Assembly: GCA_016648135.1 (NCBI GenBank)
Contig: JADDOH010002582.1
Coordinates: 34,552-98,551 of the forward strand
DNA length: 64,000 nucleotides
Reading direction: 5' to 3'
From: Agrypnia vestita
Taxonomy: Eukaryota > Arthropoda > Insecta > Trichoptera > Phryganeidae
Numbering within the stretch: position 1 is the stretch's first letter; each line of letters starts with the position of its first letter. The translations under genes and the position numbers were made by a program. Below the pieces are notes generated by a model. It did not search any database. It had not been told where the DNA came from and saw only the letters and a list, made by a program, of their open reading frames with translations. This document shows positions 11,027-22,965 of this stretch, piece after piece.

Positions 11027-12377
11027 ACATAGATATGAAATATTTACTGCGTTCTGGGGCCAACATCTTTGGATACATTGATTTTGCGCTGATAGAAACT
11101 CGGTGTTATTTTCTTCGGCGTGGAAGTTACGGTTTGCCGAACTTTGTCAATAGGCGGAGTGGAGCGGCCAAGTTGCCGGTCGCCGCGTCCGAAACTTGGG
11201 CTTGGCCAATGTTTTGAGTTATTGCTCATTTAGGTGTGACTACGAATGTTCGGTGTTGCTTGTTGAAAATTCCTAAGTACGGAGCTTTAATACTTACCTA
11301 CTTGTAAATTTATTGCGAGCCGTGGGAGTGAATTTATAAACGAAAACTTACAAGCGCTATCATGCTCGCCGGCGGCTTATAAGCGGACTATTTTGTAGTT
11401 TGGAGCCGTAAATAAAGGTCTTCGATGAAAATACTTCGCTTCTAATTAAATTCAAGAACTATTAGGGTCAATATTACTTTAGCGACTTACACCGGGTACT
11501 TACGATAAGGGGAAACATAAAGGGACAGTTAATATTTGAAATCTTAATGTATTTTATGCTTTTTCTTGGAAGAAAACTTCTATGTTTTATTCGAATGTTT
11601 ATGTCTTGACCTAGTTGAAATATAAAAAACTTTGTTTTTAAATGTTTAAGAAATATTGATCTTACAAAAGTTCCTTAAAAGAATTATCTGAAATGTGAGT
11701 ACCACGGCTGGTTCCAATACGTTTGACTCGTTTAAAAAATACAGCAAGTTTATGAATTTTGAAACAATTAAGAAAATGGCAACTGCTCTTAAAAAGTATA
11801 ATATCTTAGTAAATTCATTTTTACTTAAAGAGTCTCGGTTTGGAACGAAACATTAAAAAAGAAAACAACATCTACCCATTCCAAAAAGTATGTTTTGTTC
11901 ACTAAGCGATTTAATTACCGACACAAGAATAAATACCTACTATAACAACATTACAAATATATCTTAAATATACGCGAGGGAGAACATACTTCTGCTGTGG
12001 CACAATTCCCTTACCTAAAAAGGCGTTAATTTATCTCTGTACAATTTTATACTTTGCGGTGTTACTACATTTTTCAACGGTAATCTAGGTTACCTTTAAG
12101 TAAAACTTAGACAAACTTTATATTTTTTTAATTATTAAACTTAAAAAATCTAATATCCTGCTCTATTAGTATTGTAACGAGATGGTAAAAGAGATTATGT
12201 GCAGAATGCCTCAAAGTTGTTGTTGACGACAATAAGATCAAAGTTTCGAAGGCTCCTAAGACACACCACCACACTCTGATATTATCCATTACATTCGGAA
12301 ACGTCTACAAACATTTGAAATCTTATCGTAAACACTAGAAAATAAAATATTGTTCTCGAGAATTCTAAAAACACAGG
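11027..12377. other. Non-coding with a small GC-rich spot
   Basis: 11130-11215 is GC-richer and open on both strands for about 60 codons, without a recognisable domain. The remainder is AT-rich with no structured feature. Confidence 0.35.
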
Positions 12378-12575
12378 TATAAATACACCGGGCTACGTAA
12401 TCAGTTTGTTTTGGCATTTCTATCGGTGCGAAATAAGTAGCGGAACGACGGCCGGGGTGGCCAGTCGTGAAATATTCGGAGAGACAGATATTAAAATAAA
12501 CAATCGAGCGGAGTACCTAACTGGCGATTTAAATAAGTGCGACTTCTAGGCGCGAGAATTGGATGGAATGTTCTA
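12378..12575 (+). promoter_or_regulatory. Candidate TATA/initiator promoter and leader exon
   Basis: TATAAATA at 12378-12385 is followed by an insect-type initiator, TCAGTT at 12401, with the A about 25 bases from the TATA start; this is a little shorter than the usual 30. The following 170 bases are GC-richer and end at a donor, CTA|GTAAGT, at 12575/12576. If transcribed this would be a mostly untranslated first exon. An ATG at 12563 reads only MECS before the donor and has a poor context. No downstream partner exon is recognised. Confidence 0.25.
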
Positions 12576-13839
12576 GTAAGTGATAAATAAAGTGCTATCC
12601 AGCGATAATAAAGAATTTATAGACGGGTGATAATTTGCGAAGTATGTAAATTCACGTGACTTTGTCTATTTCTATTTATTTCTTAAGTTAGTTAATATTA
12701 CACCCCTGTATATTAATTAGTATTTTACCTTTACATTCTAAAATCTATTACTAACATAGGTATTATCTATAATAACCTATATTAGTAATAGATTTATAAT
12801 AAATATAAAATAATTAATTATTCATTAATAAATCGCTAATTAATATTAATTTGTCTCCTAAATCGACGATCCGTTGCAGTATGGTGTAAATAAAGGAAAA
12901 ATTTCTAATAAGAGTTTATATAAATACATTACATAGGTACGTGATACCCGACCCCAATAGGATAAGGGGAAGAAGACGATGATGAATAATAACATACATA
13001 GTAGAATAATAACATACATAATATAGAATAATAAAAAAATAATATATCGGTACCTAACCTACTACCTAAGAAATTAATTGCTCGTGCAGCGTCCAATATC
13101 TTCATAATTTGTCAGAAGACTCTAAGATGCCGCCATTAACCGTGTAAGTGAATTTCCTCTCAGTTTCGAGTGCAGTAGATAAGGCAGTTTATACAGGCAG
13201 TAGTGTTTGTGGACAGGAAATGTCCACGGGTATGATAGGGGCGGGGAAAGGGGCTGAAGGGTTGAAACGAAATTAATTTCGATTCCTGATTACATTTCGG
13301 GGGCAAGTAACCACCTACACACGGCGGGCAGCACTCCGCCGCCACCCAAAACTGCACTCGAAAATATCTCATCGAATTTCAAATAAAGATATTGATTTGA
13401 GCATGCATTATGTATCAAATGTTGGCAAATTTAAATTTTTTAAACTATACATTTTTCATAAATTATTAGGACCCGTTGTTTAATCAGTAGTAAAAGTAAA
13501 AATAAAGATGTTATTTTTAATTGTTTATTATTTATTATTAAGGCCCTTATACAATAAGCGCGGGTAATAAAATAAAGTAAAGTAGCGCAATACGCGATTA
13601 CTAGAAAAATATAGGACAAGCATATATTAAAAAGAATATAAAGCAATGACAATTTAAACAAAAAGTAAGTAAGTTATAAAAATATTTAAACAATGCATGT
13701 AAAAGACACAGACGTGTCGGAAAATAGTAGCGAATTGTATCAAATGCAGGTACATGAAATGAAAGAACACTTCAAATGAAATATTAATAAATTGTTATAT
13801 AGTGAATGCCCATGAAATAAAATGTGTCAACAGTGATGA
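12576..13839. other. Non-coding, possible LINE tail relic
   Basis: 12945-12990 (gataaggggaagaagacgatgatga) looks like the A/G-rich 3' end of an RTE-type LINE. At 12984-13030 the unit aataataacatacata repeats imperfectly. 13150-13365 is GC-richer but has no recognised coding content. No gene called. Confidence 0.35.
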
Positions 13840-14260
13840 CGTATGGAGTGGAGACAATGCCCTTATGAAGAAAAGTGGAGAAAAGCTCAAATGCACGCAA
13901 CGATCCATGGAGAGATCCATGCTTGGCATAAGCCTAAAAGATTAGAAATGATGAAATTAGTCGCAGAACCAGAGTAGTGGATATCATGTATCGTGTAGCG
14001 AAGCTAAAATGGCAATGGGCAGGGCATATTACAAGGCAGGATGCTACAAGGTGGACTCCCAGAGTTCTGAAGTGGGGACCTTGGAAGAATAAAAGAGGCG
14101 TCGGAAGACTTCAAAAGAAATGGGACGATGATATAGCCGTTGTGGGGGGAATAAATCACTACAACTAGCAAATAACTAGGAAGGATGGAAGAGCATGGAA
14201 GAGGCCTATATCTAGCAGTGGAGTGATGAAGGCTAAAGAAGGAGAAGAAGAAGAAGAAAT
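13840..14260 (+). pseudogene. RTE-type LINE, 3' end of reverse transcriptase ORF (broken)
   Basis: The 13977-14150 frame reads AKLKWQWAGHITRQD and later KRGVGRLQKKWDDDI. This is the familiar C-terminal tail of RTE-like non-LTR retrotransposon proteins (KLKW.WAGH.AR, then RGRP...W.DD). Upstream, RNDEISRRTRV-like and YGVET-like pieces appear in interrupted frames. Downstream, a shifted frame gives a GRAWK-type end. The block finishes in a GAA-rich tail (14228-14256), typical of a retrotransposed 3' end. The reverse transcriptase and endonuclease domains are absent (5' truncation), and stops and frameshifts show it is dead. Confidence 0.75.
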
Positions 14261-14330
14261 ACAAACAAAAAAATAAATAATATAAAGTAGAAAGCAAGGA
14301 CATAGCAATAGCACAAGCTCAAAAAGATAT

Positions 14331-14794
14331 ATTATATAGATATGTGTCACAGAGACGAAGCTATTTTATATAGGAAAGCAGGTATCAAACTTTTTGGGTG
14401 TTTTTAGGGCTTTCGGCCTCTCATTGACTGGTGAAGTGATCACTTTATACAACGTAACGTACACCGATTCACCCGTGATCGACTACCACATTGGTTAAAT
14501 TTGTAAAGTTATATATATACGTATATGGTGTTTATATAGCTCGCTTCAATACAAAATACTCTATCGCCATCTATATACAATTGAAATTTGTCTTTTCCAT
14601 GAAATCAATATATAGATGTCGCTGCTGGTGATGAGTCTTCTATATTTTGACTAGAGTAGCTATATGGAGGTTGCACTGTGTAAAGTGATCACTAAAGGCA
14701 GCTAATAACAAGCCGTAAGCCCTGTAAACACCCAAAAACTTCCATATCTACTTTCCTGTTTAATATAGATTCGTCTCTGTGAGACATCTATAAT
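14331..14794. mobile_element. Fold-back element family B, full palindromic copy
   Basis: Outer ends read tcacagagacgaagctat on the left (14345 onward) and its inverse, attcgtctctgtgagac, on the right (to about 14787). Inside, tttttgggtgttt, agggctt, aagtgatcacttta and other words occur in mirrored positions. The inverted arms are about 130-200 bases. No coding capacity. Related copies are at 37910, 41262, 53713 and 57655. Confidence 0.75.
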
Positions 14795-15309
14795 GTATCT
14801 TGATTGATGACAATCCCTTCTGAGGACAAAAATTCAGTAATTGTTTTCTTGAAAAAATTTGAGTACAAATGAAGATTTTTTGTCAAAATGGTTTGCGATA
14901 TTACGTAATTAAATCAAACAATGAAATCACGAATCCTTTAAACTTTATAAAAACATTTATTACTTATGATATTGTAATAGATCTGAGGAACGTATGTCGC
15001 GACGCCAGAAAGAGACTGCATGACAGAGAGAGAGAATGTATAAAAAGGCGCGTGAATGTCGAGTCGCTCTATTTTACTACCATTGTTATCCAGACCGCAT
15101 CTTAGTGTATAAATGATTGTCTAAACCCTTATTGTTACCAAATAAATACTTACGAGAACGAAGTCTTTACTGGAAGCAACCTCATCCCGAAACAAGAGTA
15201 TTACAGATATTAAACTTTGAAAAAACTTGACGAAATCAAAAACAGTCCCTGTCAGACTATCATTTATTTAGAAATATCATTAAATTAATAAATAAAATAG
15301 AAATGTTAA
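14795..15309. other. No gene recognised
   Basis: A 78-codon plus frame at 14869-15105 has no recognisable domain and sits in repeat-like sequence. Treated as chance. Confidence 0.4.
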
Positions 15310-15435
15310 TATTATTACTAATTTCGAACTAAGCTGATTATTGCTATTAAAAAACTAACTTGCTGGCTGGAGTGAGGATCGAACCCCTGACCACTGGATG
15401 AATCTGCTTCTTATCCATTGGATTAATCTGCTTCA
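15310..15435 (-). mobile_element. tRNA-derived SINE, copy E (degenerate)
   Basis: Shares ttcgaactaagct, aaactaacttgctgg and gaggatcgaacccctgacca with copy A. The B-box region is intact; the A-box half is replaced by a repeated tccattggat/gaatctgctt block. Confidence 0.7.
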
Positions 15436-15839
15436 AATACAAATTATACTTAGGTTGTACTATTTATCACCTTTATTGCATTATAGACAGAACAATACTC
15501 TGTATGTGTAATATGACTTACGAAAATATTTTTTTGAAATTATTTATTTCGCGTCTTTATTTAAAAAAAATCTAAAATTAAAGATTTTTATTTTGTTCAT
15601 TTAAAATTTCACGCCAAAAGTAATAAATGAAATTCAATAGATTAAAGATAATTTTCCTTATAACATAATATCCTAATTATTGTTCATTTTACTTTTAAAT
15701 GTTTTGATTTTATCTTTTATATTTATTTTTTGGTTTATTTTATCTTCTTATCTTATTCATCTGTTTTATTGGTTTAATTATCTTTATTTTAAAGGTCTTT
15801 AATTGTTACTAATTGCTTGTGTACTAATCATCGTTTATA

Positions 15840-16048
15840 TATTTTTTGATTTCTATTGTACATGTATTTTATCTTGTTCATTTTATATTGTTTTATATTG
15901 CTACATTTATATTGTTACATTTTATATCGTTCATTTATCTTAAATATGTTATATTTATATTATGTGTTTTATGTTAAGTATATAAAAATCCTTTTAATTG
16001 TCTCGTACTGTAGAAGCCCCCTAGGGCGTTTATTATAAATAAATAAAT
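15840..16048 (+). mobile_element. LINE 3' end fragment
   Basis: Ends in gtagaagccccctagggcg followed by tttattataaataaataaa. This resembles a non-LTR retrotransposon 3' terminus with a (TAAA)n tail. The preceding 150 bases are T-rich with no coding content, so only 3' untranslated sequence is present. The family is uncertain. Confidence 0.45.
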
Positions 16049-17073
16049 TTTCTTTATTTTTTCTTGTAATTAAATTACTTAATTTCTTAAGCAGATTTAT
16101 TTGGCGTTTTGAATTATTCTATTGTTTTGTTAGGTACAATCGATTCAAGGAACAAATTACGGATCCAAATTAGTGCATGCCGTCTATTACTATCACGGGA
16201 TCTGATATCCCACTGAAATATATACAGGCACGTCTCAGCTGAGGGGTGGGAGGCTGTATCTAAAGTTATCTCTGGATGACTCCTTAACGACAACTTCTAA
16301 GACCTTATCATATTTGCGAAGTGTTCCCAACCACCTCGGGTCTCCTCCTTCCCCCTTGTTCGGAACAAAGGGATGACGTCAGGGGGATGGGATGAAACAA
16401 AATTCAACTGATTCAAGAATATTAATAAAGTTCATAATACGTAATCACGACCAGAGAGAGGACAGTAAATACAAACAAGCATCATCTTTAAAAACTTGCA
16501 GCAAATTTTCTAATTCATTTCGCAATGTTTTTTTAATATCTTTTTATTATTAATAATTATTATTAATGATTCGGATCGCACGACCATCATCGGGTATGTT
16601 ACGTATGGTACTTTCTGGTGTAGATGATGCAACTTTTTTATTCCTTAGTCTACTCTTCATGCTGCTAGACCTCCATTTCTACTGTTACAAATGCATCAGC
16701 GCGAATCGATTCGAGAGTGTACTGATAACATTATAGTAATAAATACCATTAGTGTTTTATATTAATACATGAATTGGAAGAGTGAAAAAGTCTAATAAAA
16801 AACCCCTTAATGTATATCTGAAATTTAAGATGTGAAATTATCTTGTTGCTTAGCCTATAGTGCCACCTTATTTTACAGTAAATATAATTAGCTATAATAA
16901 ATAATTTATACATTTATGATAATAATTATTTATTGACAATTCATTTCCATGGGAAAAAGACGTGTTATTGGATTGTAGTAAGTAGGTACTTGCTTGTTGA
17001 AGTCTTATAATAAAGTTCGGGAAAATCTGCGGGCATCTGAAAAAATGTTTTATTATAATATAATTATGTATTC
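16049..17073. other. No gene recognised
   Basis: 16190-16390 is GC-richer (gaggggtgggaggctg, ccacctcgggtctcc) but has no long frame and no repeat partner that I can see. The rest is AT-rich. Confidence 0.35.
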
Positions 17074-17263
17074 CTAGCTGTAATCCGTCAAAAATAACGG
17101 TACTTTTACAAGTCGGTTCCTAAGGAATTTTATTTTATTTAATTTAAAAAATATTGCTCGAAAAATAAAATTGTTCTAAAAAAATCTTTTTTCAAAAAAA
17201 AGTTACGGAAGTTACACGTAGTTACACGGACGGACAGAAATTCGAAATTATTATAATTGGGAT
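17074..17263 (+). repeat. Dispersed repeat family C, copy 1
   Basis: Starts ctagctgtaatccgtcaaaa and ends with ttacacggacggacag then ttcgaaattattataattg. The same start and end blocks bracket copies at 17725-18466 and 51258-51513. The centre is A-rich. Probably a non-autonomous transposon; no terminal repeat could be set. Confidence 0.6.
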
Positions 17264-17269
17264 AATTCT

Positions 17270-17408
17270 TTTATTTTAATAGATACAAAAATATTCTTAC
17301 TAATTTTAAAAGTAAGCTCAATGCTTGTGCTTGAACTGACTTGGTGTCCTGGAATGACCATTGGATCACCAGGCGAGAGCCATAACCACTAAACCAACCA
17401 GCTACTCA
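17270..17408 (-). mobile_element. tRNA-derived SINE, copy D (degenerate)
   Basis: Contains atattcttactaatttt, aagctcaatgcttgtgct, the head block gaccattggatcaccaggcg, and taaccactaaaccaacc. The B box itself is deleted. It follows directly on repeat family C. Confidence 0.75.
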
Positions 17409-17724
17409 TATTATTATTGTAATATTTAAAATTATTTTATTATTGTAATTCATGAATCCTGGTGTGGAAAGTCTTAATTTAATCATTTAATCTGACACGA
17501 ATGAAGTGACTTTTAGATTAGTTATATAAAATAAAAAGTCTCCGAAGTCCAGAACATTGATAACTTTTTGGCTTAATGCATAGAGTCGATATAATAATAT
17601 GTACCTACATATAAAAATTAAAAGCCCATGTTGTGCAGTTATTGCGTACATAACAATAACGATTGGCCGTTCCGATTTGATTGCATTGATAACGGAAGAT
17701 CAGTTTTCAGTCTTAAAGAATAAC
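17409..17724. other. No gene recognised
   Basis: AT-rich; nothing recognised. Confidence 0.5.
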
Positions 17725-18466
17725 TAGCTTTAACCCGTCAAAAATGACGTACTTTCATTATATATTTCGGCCGCCAGTTAAGGACAGAGACAGCGCTATC
17801 TAGAATAGCGTAGCGTTTTGAAAACGTTAGTGATGAACATTATTAAATAGAAAATTCCGTTTTTTTGCTTCTTACACCTCATTACTATATTATGTATCTG
17901 TACCTCATTATTATTTGAATCAACTGGAAGCGTTAGTGAAAGACTATAGTGATTGCGTAAAGAATTTTTTTGTACCTCGTTTTATACATCTCATCATTAT
18001 TTGTGCCATCTGGTAGCGTTAGTGGCGGACATTGTTACACAGATAATTATAAACGTATTTTGATTAATGATTAATATCAATGACATACGCGATATAGTAA
18101 TGAATGCTGGTTTTAATATTTAGTTATTAGTTTTAATTTTATAAATTCTTATTTATAGCCAGCACTGTTATCAAATGGAAAGGTAATAGAAGAAACCTGC
18201 TGATAACTAACTCATACTTAGCAGGATCTTTGTAAATTGTAAAATATGTAATAAATTTTACTAAAAAACAATCATTTATATGAAAAATTAAAAAATCTAG
18301 ATATAAAAAAATTTAATTCAGACAATTTTATAATAAAAGCATTAAGTTATTGTTTTCACTTTATTTAATAACAATTTTGAAATCATACTGATTTTGAAAA
18401 CGGAATGAGATCAACTAACGATAGGAAGTTACGGATGGACATTCGAAATTATTATTATGGGGGTTT
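17725..18466 (+). repeat. Dispersed repeat family C, long copy
   Basis: Begins actagctttaacccgtcaaa and ends gttacggatggacattcg plus aaattattattatggg. The interior is longer than in the other copies. It holds an imperfect internal duplication: a (t/c)aactggaagcgttagtg-like phrase near 17924 recurs as catctggtagcgttagtg near 18008. No coding content. Confidence 0.5.
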
Positions 18467-20197
18467 ATGAAAATACAATCATGTCACTTATTTGTGAAAT
18501 GTAAGGCCGCAATTGTTATATTTTCCCTTTAGACTTCTATTGTTACAGATATTAACTGTAAAATATATAATAATAATCACATAAAATGTTCACCACGACA
18601 AATATTTTTAACCATTTTTAAACATGCGGCTAATTGTTTGGTGGTAAAAGGGAAGCCACGTTCCCACTTTCGTGGTGTCATGAAAATTAAGATAAGGAAT
18701 TCGGTGATAGGACAAGAAAAATAGAAGGACTCTTTATTTTGATCTGTCAGCGGCTTTATGCATGCAATAGTAAATCAGTAATATTGGCATTACCCACCCA
18801 TAGAATAAGTTTTCTCACGTCTCTCGAACAATTTGATATTGAATTCTTGAGAAATGTGGGCGCTCCGGGAGAGATTGATTCCCCCCCCCCCGGCGGCCGT
18901 GCACCCCGCTACCTGGGGCGGTTTATTGTTGTGGCCGCGGGAGATAGCTGTTTCGGTGGTGGGGGATTTGTATTATAAGCGAGGAAGTACTCGGTATTAG
19001 ACAAACATCGCCCACAGCCAGCGAAAGACTCTTAAACTATTGTTATATGATTTATTTATCTATACAAAACTCGGAAACTAATCAATAGAAATAATAATTA
19101 TATTAATTTCATACCACTACATTCTCGTGTGCACGTGCATTCATTCAGTACATGAAGTCCAGTAGCTTCGTATGGTCGTATAATGATTCACAATATTATT
19201 AGATTCAACATATTATGGCAAAAAGATTGTGAATCAGTCAGAATATGTAAATAACATTATTTTATTAGATTTTCGGGCTATTTAAGAATGTTTTGAGATG
19301 ATATCATGTGTGAGACGTCTATAATATATCTTGATTAAAGATCTTAATTCACTTATTTGCTATTTAAACTATATTTTTCATTATTTTATATCATCTTGAC
19401 ACAGCATCACCCTAGTGAGATGAGTGGCTCTTTTCTGAAAGGTTTGTTTGTTTTGTTTGTTAATTATGAAAAACATGTCATCTCGGATGACACACAGCTT
19501 AGATTCGTGCTGTGCAAATGGGTGTTTCCTGCGAAGCATAGGATCTTCCCACCAACTAACCAACATGTATTAATTATGTTAAATATAAATAAAAAATTCA
19601 AATGACTAAATTCAAAAAGGGGAGCGTGAAGCCAAAACATATATGTTCTTTTCATTAATGTTTGTATACACTTACCGACAAGAGTTGCGTTGAAAAGTTA
19701 AAAAAATATTTTTTGAATGCAACATTTGAGAACTTGTTCGCAGAGTGCAAGCTATACCTCTAGTCTTGTACCTTCCTTGAGAGATATCTCCGAGGAACTT
19801 GACTTGCCAGGTTTTTGAGTTCAGCAGATAGTTATAACAACAAGCAAACAGTACCCCTGTCATAATAACTTTGAGGTATGGATATCTGAGAATAGGGGTG
19901 GAGGCAGTCCTTCAATTGTTGCTGGGGGGAGCCAAGACAAAAGGGGGCGGGAGGCGGCTCAGGGGTGGATTAACCCGTTTCACTTTAGGAATATCTCTTC
20001 GTAAAGAATGGTTGATATAAACAGGTAAATTTATTGTATAAAGCTACGCGGCTATAAAATATTGTAATCGATTAAATATCACAATATTGTTTTCTAGATT
20101 TGAGACCATTCAAGTATTACGGGGGTTATTAGGAGAGGGGGGGGTCGTAGCTTTGCTTATGTTTGGTGACATGGGGGATAGGGATTACTATACAACA
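18467..20197. other. Non-coding with GC-rich spot and C tract
   Basis: 18846-18975 is GC-rich with a run of 11 C at about 18881-18891. 19305-19340 (tgagacgtctataatatatc) is a relic end of fold-back family B. Open frames at 19357-19605 have no recognisable domain. 19890-19975 is purine-rich. No gene called. Confidence 0.35.
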
Positions 20198-20610
20198 CTT
20201 GAAGCGACATGATCTCGATGCATTGTTTATAGCTACAAATGCTCCCGGCTGAAGAATGGCTCCTCTTAGTCGGGAACTGGCTGATTTGATATTGTCTCAT
20301 GACCATTTTGGGTCTTATTTGTACGACCGTGGCGTTACAATTAATGAAAATTTAGAAAGATCAAATTTTGAGTTTGTCGGAAATGTGATAACAGAGGTAT
20401 GGAGCTCAATGGAAATTGACGATTATCATGTTGATGCAAAATATGTTGGGTCCGGTGAACCAGATCTTCCTGATTTACCAGACATTTATTTAATGGTATT
20501 CAGAACATGTGCGTGAAAGCCAATATTTACTTCAAATTGTAAAATTTTTAAGATTTATCCCACCACTGCTGACAAGGGGGAGGGGGAATTGAAAATGAAT
20601 GAAATTCTGC
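20198..20610 (+). pseudogene. Fossil transposon-type ORF with HVRESQY motif
   Basis: Three frame pieces join into one recognisable protein region. First, 20198-20250 reads LKRHDLDALFIATNAPG. Second, 20256-20500 reads MAPLSRELADLILSHDHFG, later NFEFVGNVITEVWSSMEID. Third, a +1-shifted piece from about 20496 reads YSEHVRESQYLLQIVK. From memory, this order (ATNAPG, MAPLSREL..LILPHDHFG, E.W..M.IDG, HVRESQYFLQI) occurs in a widespread, poorly named protein of arthropod and other animal genomes that is associated with mobile elements. I cannot name the family with certainty. A stop (TGA after ATNAPG) and the frameshift show it is not functional. Confidence 0.55.
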
Positions 20611-21350
20611 TTACGTAATATTTGAATGGCCCCTTTACAAAAATGTGAAGTATTTTGTAAATATTTTTATTTAAATATAACATACATTTTACATTACAAT
20701 TTATTTTATTCTACTTTATTTAAACTTTAATTAACGCATACATTTTATTAGCTTTACCTCTCCCAAAATAGACTAACTCTTGTGCTTAGAGAGGGACTTA
20801 CACTTATATGTGATTACCTACTAACTTATTTTGTATACCAACCATGTAGGCATTTAAAAATATATGAATTTTTTATTGTATTTTTTCTAGTGTTTTTTTA
20901 ACTCTTTTTTTATTTATTCGATCCCAGTTATCTTTTTAATTTCTGTGGGAAGGCTATTAAAATGATTTATTCCTAAATATAATATATATAATTTTCCTGA
21001 TATTGTTTGTGTTATATACCTATTATATATAAATCTATTAAAATAATTTAATGTATATTGTGATAATTAATGATAAAATTACCACTCCGAAATTAATTTT
21101 TGTATCTGAAAAACAATCTTTATTTATTTATGGGTGTAACAGTATAATTTTTAAAAATCAGTTAACATATGAGTATGAAATAGGATAAGGATAATCTTAC
21201 AAGTTTCAATAACAAAAAGAAAGAATCGTAAAATAAAACGTTGGAGGGGAATCACGAGTGAAAAGGAAAGGTCGTGTCTAAACGGTAAAATCAGAGTGAA
21301 AAAATGGATAAACTGCATAAAGATAAATTAAATGTAAATAATATATGCAC
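20611..21350. other. AT-rich, nothing recognised
   Basis: No gene or repeat boundary recognised. Confidence 0.5.
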
Positions 21351-21598
21351 TGTTACGAGATTCTAAAATGATAAGAATGCACCGATAAAGTTACCCGAAG
21401 TCTTCCGAACAGTCTAGAAGATTTTAGAAAGAACTAGAATAAGCGAAATTGCTTCAGAAGCTTTGAAAAAATTGAATCTTCATAAATACACAGCCTCGCT
21501 CCGAATAAAGAATACGCACCTGTTTGTGAAATATTCTGCTACAGTTGAGTTTGTGTCCGGTAACTTTGTAATGTAAATAAAAGTTAAATAGATTTACA
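21351..21598 (+). mobile_element. Probable solo LTR
   Basis: Starts TGTTACGAGATTC and ends GATTTACA, so it has the TG..CA ends of an LTR. Inside are a TATA-like cataaatacacagcctcgc (about 21480-21500), a GC-richer block, and AATAAA signals (21507 and near 21576). The flanking tetramers GCAC and GTAC differ at one position, so the target duplication is only suggestive. No gag or pol nearby. Probably left by recombination of a gypsy-like element. Confidence 0.45.
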
Positions 21599-21602
21599 GT
21601 AC

Positions 21603-21712
21603 TTTATTTATGTTATTAGTTTTTTGAATTAAAGAGATCCAAGTCGCCAAATTTAGTGTTAAGCAAATTTGACGAGAGTCATAACCACTACACCAACAAG
21701 CTACTCAAAATA
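21603..21712 (-). mobile_element. tRNA-derived SINE, copy F (remnant)
   Basis: Only the head end is clear: gagagtcataaccactacaccaacaagctactc matches the tRNA-like start of copy A. The rest is rearranged. Confidence 0.5.
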
Positions 21713-22829
21713 TGTACACACATATATGTAAAATTCTTTGTAAGTAAGCGAATAAGAATTTCCCGGTCGCCTGGAAACTAAACAATAACTATCTAAAGCA
21801 CCTAGATTTGTGTACAGACGCACATATTCCGTAAGATCCCCACAAGCGGAGCTCTCTCCTCGCATTAAGTTGAGAGCCACTCTCGGCTCTAATCCGGCCC
21901 TGAAGACTCTCGCTGGCTTCTAAGCCGGATTGCCTTACACAGCTTCCTTAGCTGCTCCCGACCGGGGTAGTTAACCTCAACGTTAATGGTTTCGTGTATT
22001 TACCTTTTGTTAATGAATCGATGAACACAATATGAAATACCTTAGCTTTGTTTGACTTCTAATTCTTTACCATGTTCATAATTTATTTGAATATTATTAC
22101 TGGTGGTTAGAAGTTATTTTTGAATTAGTTATATGGGGCTGAATCTGTCGTTGACGAAAATTCATGTGGAGTGAATAAGACTGATTAGAAGAGACCTTGG
22201 AGGTAGCCATGCAGAAAGTAACCATTAAATTAGATTAAAATATTATGCATTATTTAAATCCAAAATATTTTAACCTAATTCATTACAACCTATGCATTTA
22301 TTTAAATAAATCAATAAAGTGTATTGTATATTTCCTATTTTATAGAATAGACATGTATTTTAGATAGAATAGAGAACATGTATTTGTCAGTCTGTATTTT
22401 TCCATAAAAGTGACATGATTCGTTTTTATTGTTTTATCCCGAGAATAACTTAATTATTTATCTTGCGACAATTTTTGACACTTTTGTACAGATGCATAAA
22501 CGGGTCTATTTTATGTCTAAAGCGCTATTATATTACATTGTACACTAAGTCAATATTATACAGAGTAAATACGAATATGATTTTAAAAGTTGATAGAAAT
22601 CAGTTATTTCACTTATTTCTTCATCCGAAGTGTTTCAATGTAAAATGTTAAATCAAAGTCAATATTTTCACTTGATTATATAAATATTGTCATTTGAAAA
22701 AAGTTTTCAGACATTCCTCCTAGAAACTTTACGTGTAAATAAATAAGTACATCCCGACTTATAACGATCTTGATGAGAAATTTTTATCCTTGTCAGATTG
22801 TTCATAGATTGTTAATGTTCTTTTTTGTA
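21713..22829. other. No gene recognised; GC-richer spot 21830-21970
   Basis: 21820-21975 is GC-rich with an 8-bp inverted pair (aatccggc / gccggatt). No frame of note and no tRNA fold. The rest is AT-rich. Confidence 0.35.
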
Positions 22830-22965
22830 TTTGTAAATGCAGAAATTTGAAAAATAATTTTTCTGCGTGGTTTTAATAATTTTGTTCGATTTGTTTTAAA
22901 GCGAATGAATTTTTAATATCCCATATAAGTTACTTTAAAGATACACGTCAGAAATATTAAAGATT
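22830..22965 (-). mobile_element. Partial copy of fold-back element family A
   Basis: On the minus strand it reads aaagtaacttatatgggat, attaaaaattcattcgct, then aaaattattaaaacc. These match the core of the complete copy at 4463-4969. Confidence 0.55.

Noticed and set aside
14004..14350. Minus-strand frames rich in F, S, L and Y
   Set aside because: Shadow of the LINE tail and its GAA-rich 3' end.
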